A DNA stretch of 64,000 nucleotides from Flavobacterium psychrophilum. GTDB taxonomy: Bacteria; Bacteroidota; Bacteroidia; Flavobacteriales; Flavobacteriaceae. The position numbers were made by a program, and so were the translations under genes. Location of the stretch: assembly GCA_945874225.1 (NCBI GenBank), contig CAMCFT010000017.1:1-64000 (forward strand), given 5' to 3'. This document shows, one piece after another, positions 35,046-43,940 of this stretch (position 1 is the first letter of the stretch; every line of letters starts with the position of its first letter). The notes below the pieces were generated by a model. The model was not told the DNA's origin, ran no database searches, and was given only the letters and a program-made list of their open reading frames with translations.

Positions 35046-35861
35046 TTACCAACTTCCACTACTTCCTCCACCAGAGAATCCTCCGCCACCGAAGCCGCCA
35101 CCAAAGCCGCCTCCTCCACCGCCTCCAGAAGAACCTCCTCCAAAACCACCACCACTATTTCCGCCCAAACTGCTTAAGATAATTACATCAAGCAAACTTG
35201 GTCCGCCACCGGAATTTCCGGAATTTCCACCGTCTTTTTTATTTCTTGAAATCAGGACAAGTAGTATGATAGCTATAATAATAATTGGTAATACAGGAAA
35301 ATCTTTTCCTTTCGTTTGTTTTCGTTCCCCTTTATATTTGCCTTTAAAAACATCAAAAAGAGCATCAGCACCTTTGTCTAAACCGTTATAATAACTTCCG
35401 GCTTTGAACTCAGGAATGATGATATTTCGGATTATTTCGCCACCAATTCCTGCTGTCAATCGATCTTCAAGTCCGTAACCCGGGTTGATTGCAATTTTCC
35501 TTTCGGCTTTTGCTAAAAGAATGATGACTCCATTATCATCTTTGGCTGTACCGCCAATTCCCCATGTTTGTCCCCATTTTGTAGCTAACTGGCTGACATC
35601 TTCACCTTTTAGACTTTCGATGATGATAACCACAATTTGAGTTGTAGTTGAATCAGAATAGCGAATGAGTTTTTCTTCTAATTGTGATTTTTCGGTAGCA
35701 CTTAAAACATTGGCATAATCATAAACCGAAGTTTGCAAACTTGGTTTTTCAGGTATAGTATACTGGGCAAAACTGATTTGTGTGATTAGAAGGAAAGCTA
35801 CTAATATTATATGGAAACTAGCTAACTGCCATCTGCCATCTGCCGTCTGTTTAGTTTTCAT
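35046..35861 (-). CDS. TPM-domain protein with Gly/Ser-rich tail
   Basis: 271 residues. A signal peptide (about 15-33, ending ISFAQ) leads into a TPM domain (VYDYANVLSATEKSQLEEKL; TQIVVIIIES; GYGLEDRLTAGIGGEIIRN), a transmembrane helix (about 192-208), then a Gly/Ser-rich tail (GGGSSGGGGGGGFGGGF) ending SSGSW. The first residues (KTKQTADGRWQL) come from a tandem GGCAGAT-type repeat. It overlaps the next TPM gene by one base in a LemA-TPM-TPM operon; its role in the family is poorly defined. Confidence 0.87.
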   Translation of the reverse strand: MKTKQTADGRWQLASFHIILVAFLLITQISFAQYTIPEKPSLQTSVYDYANVLSATEKSQLEEKLIRYSDSTTTQIVVIIIESLKGEDVSQLATKWGQTWGIGGTAKDDNGVIILLAKAERKIAINPGYGLEDRLTAGIGGEIIRNIIIPEFKAGSYYNGLDKGADALFDVFKGKYKGERKQTKGKDFPVLPIIIIAIILLVLISRNKKDGGNSGNSGGGPSLLDVIILSSLGGNSGGGFGGGSSGGGGGGGFGGGFGGGGFSGGGSSGSW

Positions 35862-36298
35862 TATCCTTTTGATATTTCGTTTGATAATTCATTTGTATCA
35901 CCTTCTTCATAAGGAAAGTATTGCTGCAATTGTTCGCCAGCTTTAGTAATGCCGTCAATTAAACCTTGCTTGAAGTTTCCAGTTTTGAATTGAGCTGCCA
36001 TCGCTTCTTTTGTGGAAACCCAAAAATCGTCAGAAACTAATTCGTCAATTCCTTTGTCTCCGCAAATCACAAATTTATGGTTGTCCACAGCTAAATAAAT
36101 TAAAACCCCGTTTTTGAGTTGGGTTTCATCCATTTTCAACAAATGAAAAACTTCCAAAGCCCTGTCAAAAGGAACTTTGGAAGTTGTTTTTTCTATATGT
36201 ACTCTAATTTCGCCAGAAGTTTCTTTTTCAGCCATACGAATAGCCTCAACAATTTCTTGTTCTTCTTCTTTGGTTAAAAAATCTTCAACTTTTGACAT
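35861..36298 (-). CDS. TPM-domain protein, short form
   Basis: 145 residues, a single cytosolic or peripheral TPM domain: IVEAIRMAEKETSGEIRVHI, LIYLAVDNHKFVICGDKGID, FKQGLIDGITKAGEQLQQYF. No signal peptide. It is the middle gene of the LemA-TPM-TPM operon, coupled to the following gene by a TAATG overlap. The gap to lemA holds a G-rich interspersed repeat. Confidence 0.87.
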   Translation of the reverse strand: MSKVEDFLTKEEEQEIVEAIRMAEKETSGEIRVHIEKTTSKVPFDRALEVFHLLKMDETQLKNGVLIYLAVDNHKFVICGDKGIDELVSDDFWVSTKEAMAAQFKTGNFKQGLIDGITKAGEQLQQYFPYEEGDTNELSNEISKG

Positions 36299-36312
36299 TT
36301 TATTTATTTTTT

Positions 36313-36341
36313 AAATTCCCCCTTTGGGGGGTTAGGGGGCT
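36313..36341. repeat. G-rich interspersed repeat, copy 1
   Basis: CCCCCTTTGGGGGG-TTAGGGGGCTTT, lying in the 43-bp gap between lemA and the short TPM gene and ending on the lemA stop codon. Confidence 0.75.
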
Positions 36342-36935
36342 TTAGAATTTTACTTCAACAGGTTTTTCAGCACCAGCCACTGATTGGAAATACGCTTTTT
36401 CCTTGAAACCAAACATTCCTGCAAATAAGTTATTAGGGAATGTTTTGATATGAGTGTTGTAAGGCATAACGGCTTCATTGAAACGTGTTCTGGCTGTTAG
36501 AATTTGGTTCTCAGTACTTGCTAATTCGTCCTGTAATTTCAAGAAATTTGCATTGGCTTTCAATTCAGGATATTGCTCAACAGTTACCAATAATCTTGAC
36601 AAAGAACTGCTCACACCGCTTTGTGCTTGATTGAATTGGGCTAATTGCTCTGGTGTAATATTTTTTGGATCCACAGTTATCGAAGTGGCTTTAGCTCTTG
36701 CTTCAATTACGGCAGTCAATGTGCTTTTTTCGAAATCAGCAGCACCTTTTACTGTGTTTACCAAGTTTCCGATAAGGTCATTTCTTCTTTGGTAAGAGGT
36801 TTGAACATCACCCCAAGTTTGCTCAACGGTTTGACTTAATGTCACCGCAGTATTATTAATTCCTTTAACCCAACTGTAAATTCCAATGACAAATACAGCT
36901 ACAATAATCCAAGGTAAAAATTTTTTAAAATCCAT
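36342..36935 (-). CDS. lemA: LemA family protein
   Basis: 197 residues. One N-terminal transmembrane helix (about 8-24), then the LemA helical domain with the typical SQTVEQTWGDVQTSYQRRND, LIGNLVNTVKGAA and ENQILTARTRFNEAV, YNTHIKTFPNN. LemA-TPM pairs are common in many bacteria; their role is unclear, perhaps envelope quality control. First gene of its operon. Confidence 0.92.
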   Translation of the reverse strand: MDFKKFLPWIIVAVFVIGIYSWVKGINNTAVTLSQTVEQTWGDVQTSYQRRNDLIGNLVNTVKGAADFEKSTLTAVIEARAKATSITVDPKNITPEQLAQFNQAQSGVSSSLSRLLVTVEQYPELKANANFLKLQDELASTENQILTARTRFNEAVMPYNTHIKTFPNNLFAGMFGFKEKAYFQSVAGAEKPVEVKF

Positions 36936-37015
36936 TTTTGTTTAATTTAAAGTTTAGTGTTTAGTTTTTATTTTTAAAATCGGCAATCAAAAATCGTTAA
37001 TCTACAATCAAAAAT

Positions 37016-37348
37016 TTAGAGTTCATTCTTAATATTCGTCAACTGCACTTTTATGGTTTCCAGTTTCCTGATAATTTCAAATTTATCTAATGTTTTCTTT
37101 TGTCCTTCCTTCAAATGCGTTCTGGCGCCTTCGAGCGTAAAACCTCTTTCTTTAACCAAATGATAAATCAATTGGAGGTTTTTGACATCTTCGGGAGTAA
37201 ACATTCGATTGCCTTTAGCGTTTTTCTTTGGCTTCAAAATGTCAAATTCACTATCCCAAAATCGAATAAGTGAAGCATTTACGTCAAAAGCTTTGGCAAT
37301 TTCTCCAATACTGTAATATCTTTTATCAGGCGATAATTCTACGTGCAT
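37016..37348 (-). CDS. MerR-family transcriptional regulator
   Basis: 110 residues from ATG 37348: RRYYSIGEI-like start (KRYYSIGEIAKAFDVNASLI), RFWDSEFDILKPKKNAKGNR, MFTPEDVKNLQLIYHLVKER, a canonical MerR DNA-binding domain plus a C-terminal coiled coil. The frame extends to 37429, but the added 27 residues come from two copies of an interspersed repeat and are unlikely to be coding. It is downstream of the M23 peptidase gene on the same strand, possibly in one transcript. No effector-binding domain is present. Confidence 0.88.
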   Translation of the reverse strand: MHVELSPDKRYYSIGEIAKAFDVNASLIRFWDSEFDILKPKKNAKGNRMFTPEDVKNLQLIYHLVKERGFTLEGARTHLKEGQKKTLDKFEIIRKLETIKVQLTNIKNEL

Positions 37349-37375
37349 ATTGTTTTTGTTTATATATGTTCTCTT

Positions 37376-37417
37376 AAATCTGCAACCTGCCTTCTTTCGT
37401 TTGAAATCTGCAACCTG
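37376..37417. repeat. Two copies of AAATCTGCAACCTG
   Basis: Copies at 37376-37389 and 37404-37417; a related stretch (GCAACCTGAAAT) recurs at 43369-43380. Interspersed repeat that creates a false N-terminal extension of the MerR gene. Confidence 0.6.
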
Positions 37418-37421
37418 AAAA

Positions 37422-38399
37422 TTAGTCAAAGGATTGATTTTCTTGATTAGCTAATTTAGCAATGGCAACATATTCTACCGCCGAAATATTGCCGTAATAA
37501 AAATTCAATGGATTCACGACTTTACCATTTTTATGCACTTCATAATGTAAATGTGGTCCTTCAGACCTTCCCGTACTTCCCACATAACCTATTATATCAC
37601 CGCGTTTAATGCGTTGTCCCGACCTGCATTTGTATCGGCTAAGATGCGCATATAAAGTTTCATATCCAAAACCGTGTCGAATCACAATATGATTTCCAAA
37701 TCCTGAAGCCGTATTATCTGCCCTTTCCACCACGCCGTCTCCTGTGGCATAAATCGGAGTTCCAGTTTTGGATGTAAAATCCATTCCTTCGTGCATTTTT
37801 CTCGCCTTGGTAAAAGGATCCGTGCGATACCCAAAACCAGAAACCATACTTTTTAAATTCTCATTTCTAACTGGCTGAATCGCCGGAATTGCTGCTAATA
37901 ATTTGTCTTTTGCTTTCGCCATTTTCAAAATATCATCCAATGATTTTGACTGAATGGCCAAAGCCTTTTGAAGCACATCAATCCGTTTTGTGGTATTCAT
38001 CACTAATTGAGAATTATCATATCCTTCTAGTTCCTTATATCGATGAATTTCTTTGAAACCAGATTTTCTTTCCTCTTCCGGAATGGGCGAGGCGTTAAAA
38101 TACACTCTATATAAATTGTTATCCCGATCTTCAATAAAATCAATTACATCCTCTACTTGATCCATTTTTTTGTTCAAAATAGCATAACGCAATTTTAAAT
38201 TTTCTATTTCACGTGCCTGTAATTTATTCTTTGGAGTTTCAAAATAAGGTGTGTTCAATAAAGCTATAAAACTCAAAAACCCAAACAATCCCGAAGCCAC
38301 TAAAAACAACAAAACAACTCCAATTTTCTTTCTCGTTTTTGTGATTATTTTTCGATATGCCAGATTTTCGGAATCGTAATAATATTTTACTTTCGTCAT
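37422..38399 (-). CDS. M23-family peptidoglycan peptidase
   Basis: 325 residues. One transmembrane helix at about 27-50, a coiled-coil region (about 60-165), then a lysostaphin-type M23 domain: GYRTDPFTKARKMHEGMDFT (His and Asp ligands), GDGVVERAD, GYETLYAHLS and the final GPHLHYEVHKNG with the HxH ligand pair. It is a periplasmic endopeptidase, or an EnvC-like activator if inactive, but the ligands are all present. Divergent from alaS. Confidence 0.92.
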   Translation of the reverse strand: MTKVKYYYDSENLAYRKIITKTRKKIGVVLLFLVASGLFGFLSFIALLNTPYFETPKNKLQAREIENLKLRYAILNKKMDQVEDVIDFIEDRDNNLYRVYFNASPIPEEERKSGFKEIHRYKELEGYDNSQLVMNTTKRIDVLQKALAIQSKSLDDILKMAKAKDKLLAAIPAIQPVRNENLKSMVSGFGYRTDPFTKARKMHEGMDFTSKTGTPIYATGDGVVERADNTASGFGNHIVIRHGFGYETLYAHLSRYKCRSGQRIKRGDIIGYVGSTGRSEGPHLHYEVHKNGKVVNPLNFYYGNISAVEYVAIAKLANQENQSFD

Positions 38400-38675
38400 A
38401 TTTTAAAATACCCTATTTTTGCACCTTGGAATAAGGTTAGTCGAACAAATTTAATAAATGTTTCATTTGTTACACTCTTTTTTCAATAATAAATATTTTA
38501 ATGTGCCTTTTCCAGCTATTCGTTTCAATCTTTTCTTTTTTAAAGAAAAAAAGAAAAGGATTTTCACTTCTATCTGGGGCAATAAAAATTGAAAGATTAA
38601 ATGATTTAAAGATTGAAAAATTCAATTCCAGTAAATCTTTAAATCTTTAAATTTTTAAATTTTTAAATCAAAAAA

Positions 38676-41306
38676 ATGAAATCACAAGACGTACGTAAAC
38701 AATTTCTGGATTTTTTCGAAAGCAAAGGACATTTAATTGTTCCGTCAGCTCCAATAGTGCTCAAAGATGATCCAACCCTGATGTTTAACAACTCAGGAAT
38801 GGCGCAGTTCAAGGAATATTTCTTGGGTAACGGAACACCAAAAAGCAAAAGAATTGCCGATACTCAAAAATGTCTTCGCGTTTCAGGAAAACACAACGAT
38901 TTAGAAGAAGTGGGAATTGATACCTATCATCACACGATGTTCGAAATGTTGGGCAACTGGTCATTTGGAGATTATTTCAAAAAAGAAGCCATTAATTGGG
39001 CGTGGGAATTATTGACAGAAGTCTATAAAATCCCTAAAGACATTCTTTATGTTTCTGTTTTTGAAGGAAACCCGTCAGAAAACGTTCCTTTCGATCAGGA
39101 AGCGTATGATATTTGGAAAACCCTAATTTCTGAAGACCGAATTATTCTTGGAAACAAGAAAGACAATTTTTGGGAAATGGGAGATCAAGGTCCGTGTGGT
39201 CCTTGTTCAGAAATTCACGTTGATATTCGTTCTGCCGAAGAAAAAGCCTTGGTTTCAGGGAAATCATTGGTAAACAATGACCATCCTCACGTGGTGGAGA
39301 TTTGGAACAATGTATTTATGGAATTTAACCGTAAAGCCGATGGCTCTTTAGAAAAATTACCGGCACAACACGTCGATACCGGAATGGGATTCGAAAGACT
39401 TTGTATGGTTTTGCAAGGGGTTCAATCTAATTATGATACAGATGTTTTTACACCGCTTATCAAAGAAATTGAATTAATTACAGGAGCAAAATATACTGTC
39501 AAAGCTTCAAACGATGAAGAAGATAAAGTAAATATTGCCATTCGTGTTATTGCTGATCACGTTCGAGCTGTGGCTTTCTCTATTGCCGATGGTCAATTGC
39601 CATCAAATACCGGAGCAGGTTATGTAATTCGTAGAATTTTACGTCGTGCTATTCGTTATGGCTTTACCTTTTTAGGCACAAAAGAACCTTTTATATATAA
39701 ATTGGTCGAAACCTTGAGCAATCAAATGGGTGGTTCTTTTCCGGAAATCAAATCTCAAAAAACACTTTGTATCAATGTGATTCGCGAAGAAGAAAATTCT
39801 TTTTTGAGAACTTTGGATCAAGGTTTGATTTTATTGGAAAATATAATTTCGAATTCAACCGAAAAAGTGATTTCAGGTAAAAGAGCTTTTATACTTTATG
39901 ATACTTATGGATTTCCAATAGATTTAACAAGTTTAATTCTTCGCGAACGAGGTTTGGAGTTAAACGAAGCCGAGTTTGAGTCTGAATTGCAAATACAAAA
40001 AGAGCGTTCTCGTGCGGCTTCCAAAGTGAAAGCGGGAGATTGGCATATTTTGGTAGACGACCCAGTAGTTGAGTTTTTAGGCTATGATTATACCGAAGCA
40101 ATGGTTAAAATCACGCGTTACAGAAAAGTAGAAAGTGTAAAAGATGGAGAGATTTACCAATTAGTTTTTAATATGACGCCTTTTTATCCGGAAGGCGGAG
40201 GTCAAGTAGGAGATGCCGGAGTTCTTGAAACAGCAAATGGAGATGTCATTTATATTATTGACACTAAAAAAGAAAATAACCTGATTATCCATTTTACAAA
40301 AGAGTTACCAACAAATCTGTCCGAAATTTTTAAAGTAGTTGTTGGTCCGGATCGAAGACGAAAAACTGCGGCAAACCATTCTGCCACTCACTTGATGCAC
40401 CAGGCTTTGCGAAGTATTTTAGGAACTCACGTGGAGCAAAAAGGATCTTTGGTAAATCACAGTCATTTGCGATTCGACTTTTCGCATTTTGCAAAATTAT
40501 CCGACAGCGAAATTCAACAAGTTGAAGATTTTGTAAATGCTCGAATTCAGGAGCAATTGCCTTTAATTGAAAGAAGAAATGTTCCGTTTCAGCAAGCAGT
40601 TGACGAAGGTGCTATGGCATTATTTGGAGAAAAATATGCAGATACCGTCCGGGCAATAAAGTTTGGTGAAAGTATGGAACTTTGTGGTGGAATTCACGTG
40701 AAAAATACGGCCGAGATTTGGCATTTCAAAATTGTATCTGAAGGAGCAGTTGCAGCCGGAATTCGTCGTATTGAAGCTATTACCAGCGATGCTGTAAAAA
40801 CGTATTTCGAAACTCAGGAAAACACGTTGACCGAGGTTAAAAACGCCTTGAAAAATCCACAAGATGTGATGAAAGCAGTTCATTCGCTGCAAGATGAAAA
40901 TGTAAAACTCAAAAAACAATTGGAGGTTTTATTGAAAGATAAAGCCAAAAATATGAAAGGGGAATTAGCCCAAGAATTGCAGGAAATAAACGGAGTTCAA
41001 TTTCTTGCCAAACAAGTTGATTTGAGTCCGGAAGGAGCAAAAGATTTAGCTTATGAATTAGGAACTTTAGGGAAAAATATATTCTTGGTTTTGGCAACAG
41101 CCGAAGACGAAAAACCAATGCTTAGTTGCTATATTTCGAAAGAATTAGTGGCGGATAAAAATCTGAATGCAGGTCAAGTTGTTCGAGAACTTGGGAAATA
41201 CATTCAAGGAGGCGGAGGAGGGCAGCCATTTTTTGCCACAGCTGGCGGAAAAAATGTAGCTGGAATTCAGGAAGCTTTGGCGAAAGCCATTGATTTTGTG
41301 AAGTAA
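38676..41306 (+). CDS. alaS: Alanine--tRNA ligase
   Basis: 876 residues, full length. Class II catalytic core at the N-terminus ([51 protein letters not shown]). The editing domain has the zinc-binding [11 protein letters not shown] and LCGGIHV. The C-terminal C-Ala domain ends with [18 protein letters not shown]. Upstream is an AT-rich stretch of TTTAAATC-like repeats (38610-38668) and the divergent M23 gene. Confidence 0.98.
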   Translation: MKSQDVRKQFLDFFESKGHLIVPSAPIVLKDDPTLMFNNSGMAQFKEYFLGNGTPKSKRIADTQKCLRVSGKHNDLEEVGIDTYHHTMFEMLGNWSFGDYFKKEAINWAWELLTEVYKIPKDILYVSVFEGNPSENVPFDQEAYDIWKTLISEDRIILGNKKDNFWEMGDQGPCGPCSEIHVDIRSAEEKALVSGKSLVNNDHPHVVEIWNNVFMEFNRKADGSLEKLPAQHVDTGMGFERLCMVLQGVQSNYDTDVFTPLIKEIELITGAKYTVKASNDEEDKVNIAIRVIADHVRAVAFSIADGQLPSNTGAGYVIRRILRRAIRYGFTFLGTKEPFIYKLVETLSNQMGGSFPEIKSQKTLCINVIREEENSFLRTLDQGLILLENIISNSTEKVISGKRAFILYDTYGFPIDLTSLILRERGLELNEAEFESELQIQKERSRAASKVKAGDWHILVDDPVVEFLGYDYTEAMVKITRYRKVESVKDGEIYQLVFNMTPFYPEGGGQVGDAGVLETANGDVIYIIDTKKENNLIIHFTKELPTNLSEIFKVVVGPDRRRKTAANHSATHLMHQALRSILGTHVEQKGSLVNHSHLRFDFSHFAKLSDSEIQQVEDFVNARIQEQLPLIERRNVPFQQAVDEGAMALFGEKYADTVRAIKFGESMELCGGIHVKNTAEIWHFKIVSEGAVAAGIRRIEAITSDAVKTYFETQENTLTEVKNALKNPQDVMKAVHSLQDENVKLKKQLEVLLKDKAKNMKGELAQELQEINGVQFLAKQVDLSPEGAKDLAYELGTLGKNIFLVLATAEDEKPMLSCYISKELVADKNLNAGQVVRELGKYIQGGGGGQPFFATAGGKNVAGIQEALAKAIDFVK

Positions 41307-41345
41307 AAAAGATTTAGTTTTATACTGGAAACCCTTTTAGATTTT

Positions 41346-41370
41346 AAAACCCTGAAAGGGTTTTATTTTT
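41346..41370 (+). terminator. Terminator of alaS
   Basis: AAAACCCT, GAA loop, AGGGTTTT, then ATTTTT. Confidence 0.8.
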
Positions 41371-41389
41371 GTTTGATATTGAACCATAG

Positions 41390-41409
41390 CCAACGGTTTC
41401 AACCGTTGG
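41390..41409. repeat. Short palindromic repeat
   Basis: CCAACGGTTTCAACCGTTGG: 9-bp arms around TC, 20 bp after the alaS terminator. It has the same arm-TTCAA-arm style as hairpins elsewhere in the window. Confidence 0.55.
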
Positions 41410-41540
41410 AAGCAGGTTTGAAATAGTAGTTTACCCGAAATATTGGGATTGTAACGATAAATATTGTGGTTTTTAATTTTTTAGATTTGATTTGTAATGT
41501 AATAAAGGCTTTAATTAAAGGCGAATACGATTTATTTATT

Positions 41541-42335
41541 ATGAAAAAACCAAATATAATAATAGGATTTCTATCGGTGTTTTTAATAACGCTTTGTTCT
41601 TGTTCAAATGAAAATGTTGATCAGGCTAAGGTTCAGTTGTTGAAAAAGATTGTTGAAATGTCTATTGATGGTTCTTCAAACACAACTCTACTTAGTTATG
41701 ATGGAAATAAAATAGTGAATATTGATAGGGTTGATAAATTCTCAGAGTTTTATTACACTGACGATTTAATTACAAAAATTGTAACCTTAGACAAAACAAA
41801 TCATCACATCAATACATTACAATATTTATATTTAAACGGACAATTATCAAAAATTACGTCTTCGGATAATTATGTAATAAATTATGTTCATAATAGTGAT
41901 GGATCGGTTTCTTATGAGAAGTTAACTAAAGATTTCCAAAATAATGATGTTAAAATTAATCATGGAAAATTATATTTTCAAAGCGGAAATCTTATTAAAG
42001 ATGACAGTTTTTTAGATGATGCAGGACAAGGAATTTTGGCTGAAAACATCTCAAGTTTTGAATATGATTATAAGAATAATGCATTAAGTAATGTTTTGGG
42101 TTACAATAAATTGCTTGATTATTCTATAACAATTTCCTTAAATAATGTCATAAGCAGTTCTGAAATTTCATCAGTTAAGCATATCGATGAAGAACAAGTT
42201 ATTTCATCAATCAAAATTAATAAGAGTAAACACCAATATGATTCTATAGGTTATCCAATTGAAATTGTTTCAGAAAACCTTATCTTTGGAGGGAATGATT
42301 CAAAACATTTAAAGTCGCTGTTATTCTACAATTAA
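41541..42335 (+). CDS. Lipoprotein of unknown function
   Basis: 264 residues from ATG 41541. The signal is MKKPNIIIGFLSVFLITLCS then lipobox Cys. The body contains repeated YxYxNxxL-type beta strands (FYTDDLITKIVTL; LQYLYLNGQLSKITSS; FEYDYKNNALSNVLGYNK), like the small Rhs/YD-like lipoproteins of Bacteroidetes. The frame extends to GTG 41466, but the extra 25 residues precede the signal peptide and are rejected. It is 25 bp before the GSCFA gene. Confidence 0.8.
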   Translation: MKKPNIIIGFLSVFLITLCSCSNENVDQAKVQLLKKIVEMSIDGSSNTTLLSYDGNKIVNIDRVDKFSEFYYTDDLITKIVTLDKTNHHINTLQYLYLNGQLSKITSSDNYVINYVHNSDGSVSYEKLTKDFQNNDVKINHGKLYFQSGNLIKDDSFLDDAGQGILAENISSFEYDYKNNALSNVLGYNKLLDYSITISLNNVISSSEISSVKHIDEEQVISSIKINKSKHQYDSIGYPIEIVSENLIFGGNDSKHLKSLLFYN

Positions 42336-42360
42336 TTCCTTTTTTTAGGAAAAATTATAA

Positions 42361-43317
42361 ATGCAATTCAGAACTAAAATACCTATCCTAAAGAGTGATT
42401 TCACTATAGATTACAATTCTAAAATTGTGTCTTTGGGTTCTTGTTTTGCTGAAAATATAGCCGAGAAGTTAGATTATTTCAAGTTTCAAAGTACTTGCAA
42501 TCCATTTGGAATCATTTTTAATCCAGTTTCTATTGAAAAAATAATCCATAAAGCTGTAAATCTAGAATTATTTACAGAGAAAGACATCTTCTTTCACAAC
42601 GAACGCTGGCATTGTTTTGATGTGCATTCGGATTTAAATCATTCTAATAAAGAAGCATTTTTAGAAAATATAAATGCTATTCTCCAAGAAACAAATAACC
42701 AAATAACCAAATCAACACATATAATCATCACTTATGGCACATCCTGGGTGTATAGAAATTTAGAAAGCAACAGTATTGTAGCCAATTGCCATAAAGTACC
42801 ACAAAAAGAATTTTTAAAAGAAATTTTATCGGTTGATATTATTGAGAATTCGATTAAAAACACAATTAGTTTAATCCAAAAAGTAAACCCAAACGTAAAT
42901 TTCATTTTCACGGTTTCGCCAGTGCGTCATCTCAAAGATGGTTTTGTGGAAAATCAGGTAAGTAAGGCTAATTTAATTACCGCTTTGTACTCTGTTTTGC
43001 AAGTTCCCCATTTGGGGGCGGAGGGGGCTTATTTTCCTTCCTACGAAATTATGATGGATGAACTTCGCGATTATCGATTCTATGCCGAAGATATGTTGCA
43101 TCCCAGTCAAGTGGCGATAGATTATATTTGGGAGCGATTTTCTGAAACTACTATTTTGGAAGAAAGTCATTCGAATATGGATGAAGTCGAAACGATCCAA
43201 AAAGGATTGGCTCATAGACCTTTCAATCCAAATTCAGAAAGTTACAAAAAGTTTCTTGATAATTTGAACCAAAAAATAGTCAACCTCATCTCTCAATATA
43301 AGTTTATTAAATTCTAA
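42361..43317 (+). CDS. GSCFA-domain protein
   Basis: 318 residues. The domain name motif GSCFAENIAEKL is at about 22-33, followed by CNPFGIIFNPVSI, TYGTSWVYR and FTVSPVRHLKDG, then DMLHPS; this is an SGNH-hydrolase-like arrangement (Ser in GSCFA, His in DMLHPS). It is probably an esterase or acyltransferase acting on glycans; the substrate is unknown. Residues VPHLGAEGA (about 217-225) are encoded by a copy of the G-rich interspersed repeat. Confidence 0.87.
   Translation: MQFRTKIPILKSDFTIDYNSKIVSLGSCFAENIAEKLDYFKFQSTCNPFGIIFNPVSIEKIIHKAVNLELFTEKDIFFHNERWHCFDVHSDLNHSNKEAFLENINAILQETNNQITKSTHIIITYGTSWVYRNLESNSIVANCHKVPQKEFLKEILSVDIIENSIKNTISLIQKVNPNVNFIFTVSPVRHLKDGFVENQVSKANLITALYSVLQVPHLGAEGAYFPSYEIMMDELRDYRFYAEDMLHPSQVAIDYIWERFSETTILEESHSNMDEVETIQKGLAHRPFNPNSESYKKFLDNLNQKIVNLISQYKFIKF
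43004..43031. repeat. G-rich interspersed repeat, copy 2, inside the GSCFA gene
   Basis: TTCCCCATTTGGGGGCGGAG then GGGGCTTA: a diverged copy read in frame as PHLGAEGAY. Confidence 0.65.
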
Positions 43318-43381
43318 TGTATAAAAAAACCGCAACATTTCTGTTACGGTTATAGGTGCTGCAAATTTGCAACCTGAAATC

Positions 43382-43930
43382 TTATTGCTTTTTTGTTGGC
43401 GGATATTGCATCAAAATTTTTGCGACAAATTCGTTTATTATTGCTTCTTTTTTAGAGCGATCTTGTGTCAAATAGCCAACACCTTTACCTTCCCAAACTA
43501 ATTCATTTTTTTTGACATCAATTAAATCAATATATAGCGTTCCCTCTGTCGAAGTACTTACATAAGGGTGTCCTCCCCAATAATAAGGACTCCAGCCATA
43601 GCCCCAACCATATCCCCAGCCGTAACCCCAACCAGCATAATATTGGTTTACATCTATTTGTTGTCTTTCTTGGGTAAAAATATTTATCAGCAAATCAGGA
43701 GTATCACTTTTAGTCATTCCTTTTTTGCTAAGTTCAACATCAATAGCATTTAAAATTCGTTTCTTATCCATTTCTGAAATTTGAACTTTTTCAATTCCTT
43801 TTTTATGGAAAGCATACGTTTTGTATTGGCTAAAATCGATACTTTTTTCATAATCAGAATACACACTTACTGAGCTGCAAGAACTCAATACTAAAAACAG
43901 GATAATTGCGAAGGATTTAATTAATTTCAT
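43382..43930 (-). CDS. DUF4136 lipoprotein
   Basis: 182 residues from ATG 43930. The signal is MKLIKSFAIILFLVLSSCSS (lipobox Cys18). The domain starts SDYEKSIDFSQYKTYAFHKK, typical of DUF4136, and ends GTLYIDLIDVKKNELVWEGK. An insertion of repeated GWGYGWGYGWGYGW precedes SPYYWGG. The frame extends to 43963, overlapping the end of hutU, but the signal peptide fixes the shorter start. Function unknown. Confidence 0.87.
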   Translation of the reverse strand: MKLIKSFAIILFLVLSSCSSVSVYSDYEKSIDFSQYKTYAFHKKGIEKVQISEMDKKRILNAIDVELSKKGMTKSDTPDLLINIFTQERQQIDVNQYYAGWGYGWGYGWGYGWSPYYWGGHPYVSTSTEGTLYIDLIDVKKNELVWEGKGVGYLTQDRSKKEAIINEFVAKILMQYPPTKKQ

Positions 43931-43940
43931 TTTTTTAGAT

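Noticed and set aside
34957..35391. 144-codon proline-rich frame on the plus strand
   Set aside because: It is antisense to the Gly-rich tail of the TPM protein, which has signal, domain and operon support.
37349..37429. N-terminal extension of the MerR regulator
   Set aside because: The added residues are coded by two copies of an interspersed repeat, and the MerR domain starts normally at 37348.
41466..41540. GTG-initiated extension of the lipoprotein gene
   Set aside because: It would place 25 residues before a clear lipoprotein signal peptide.
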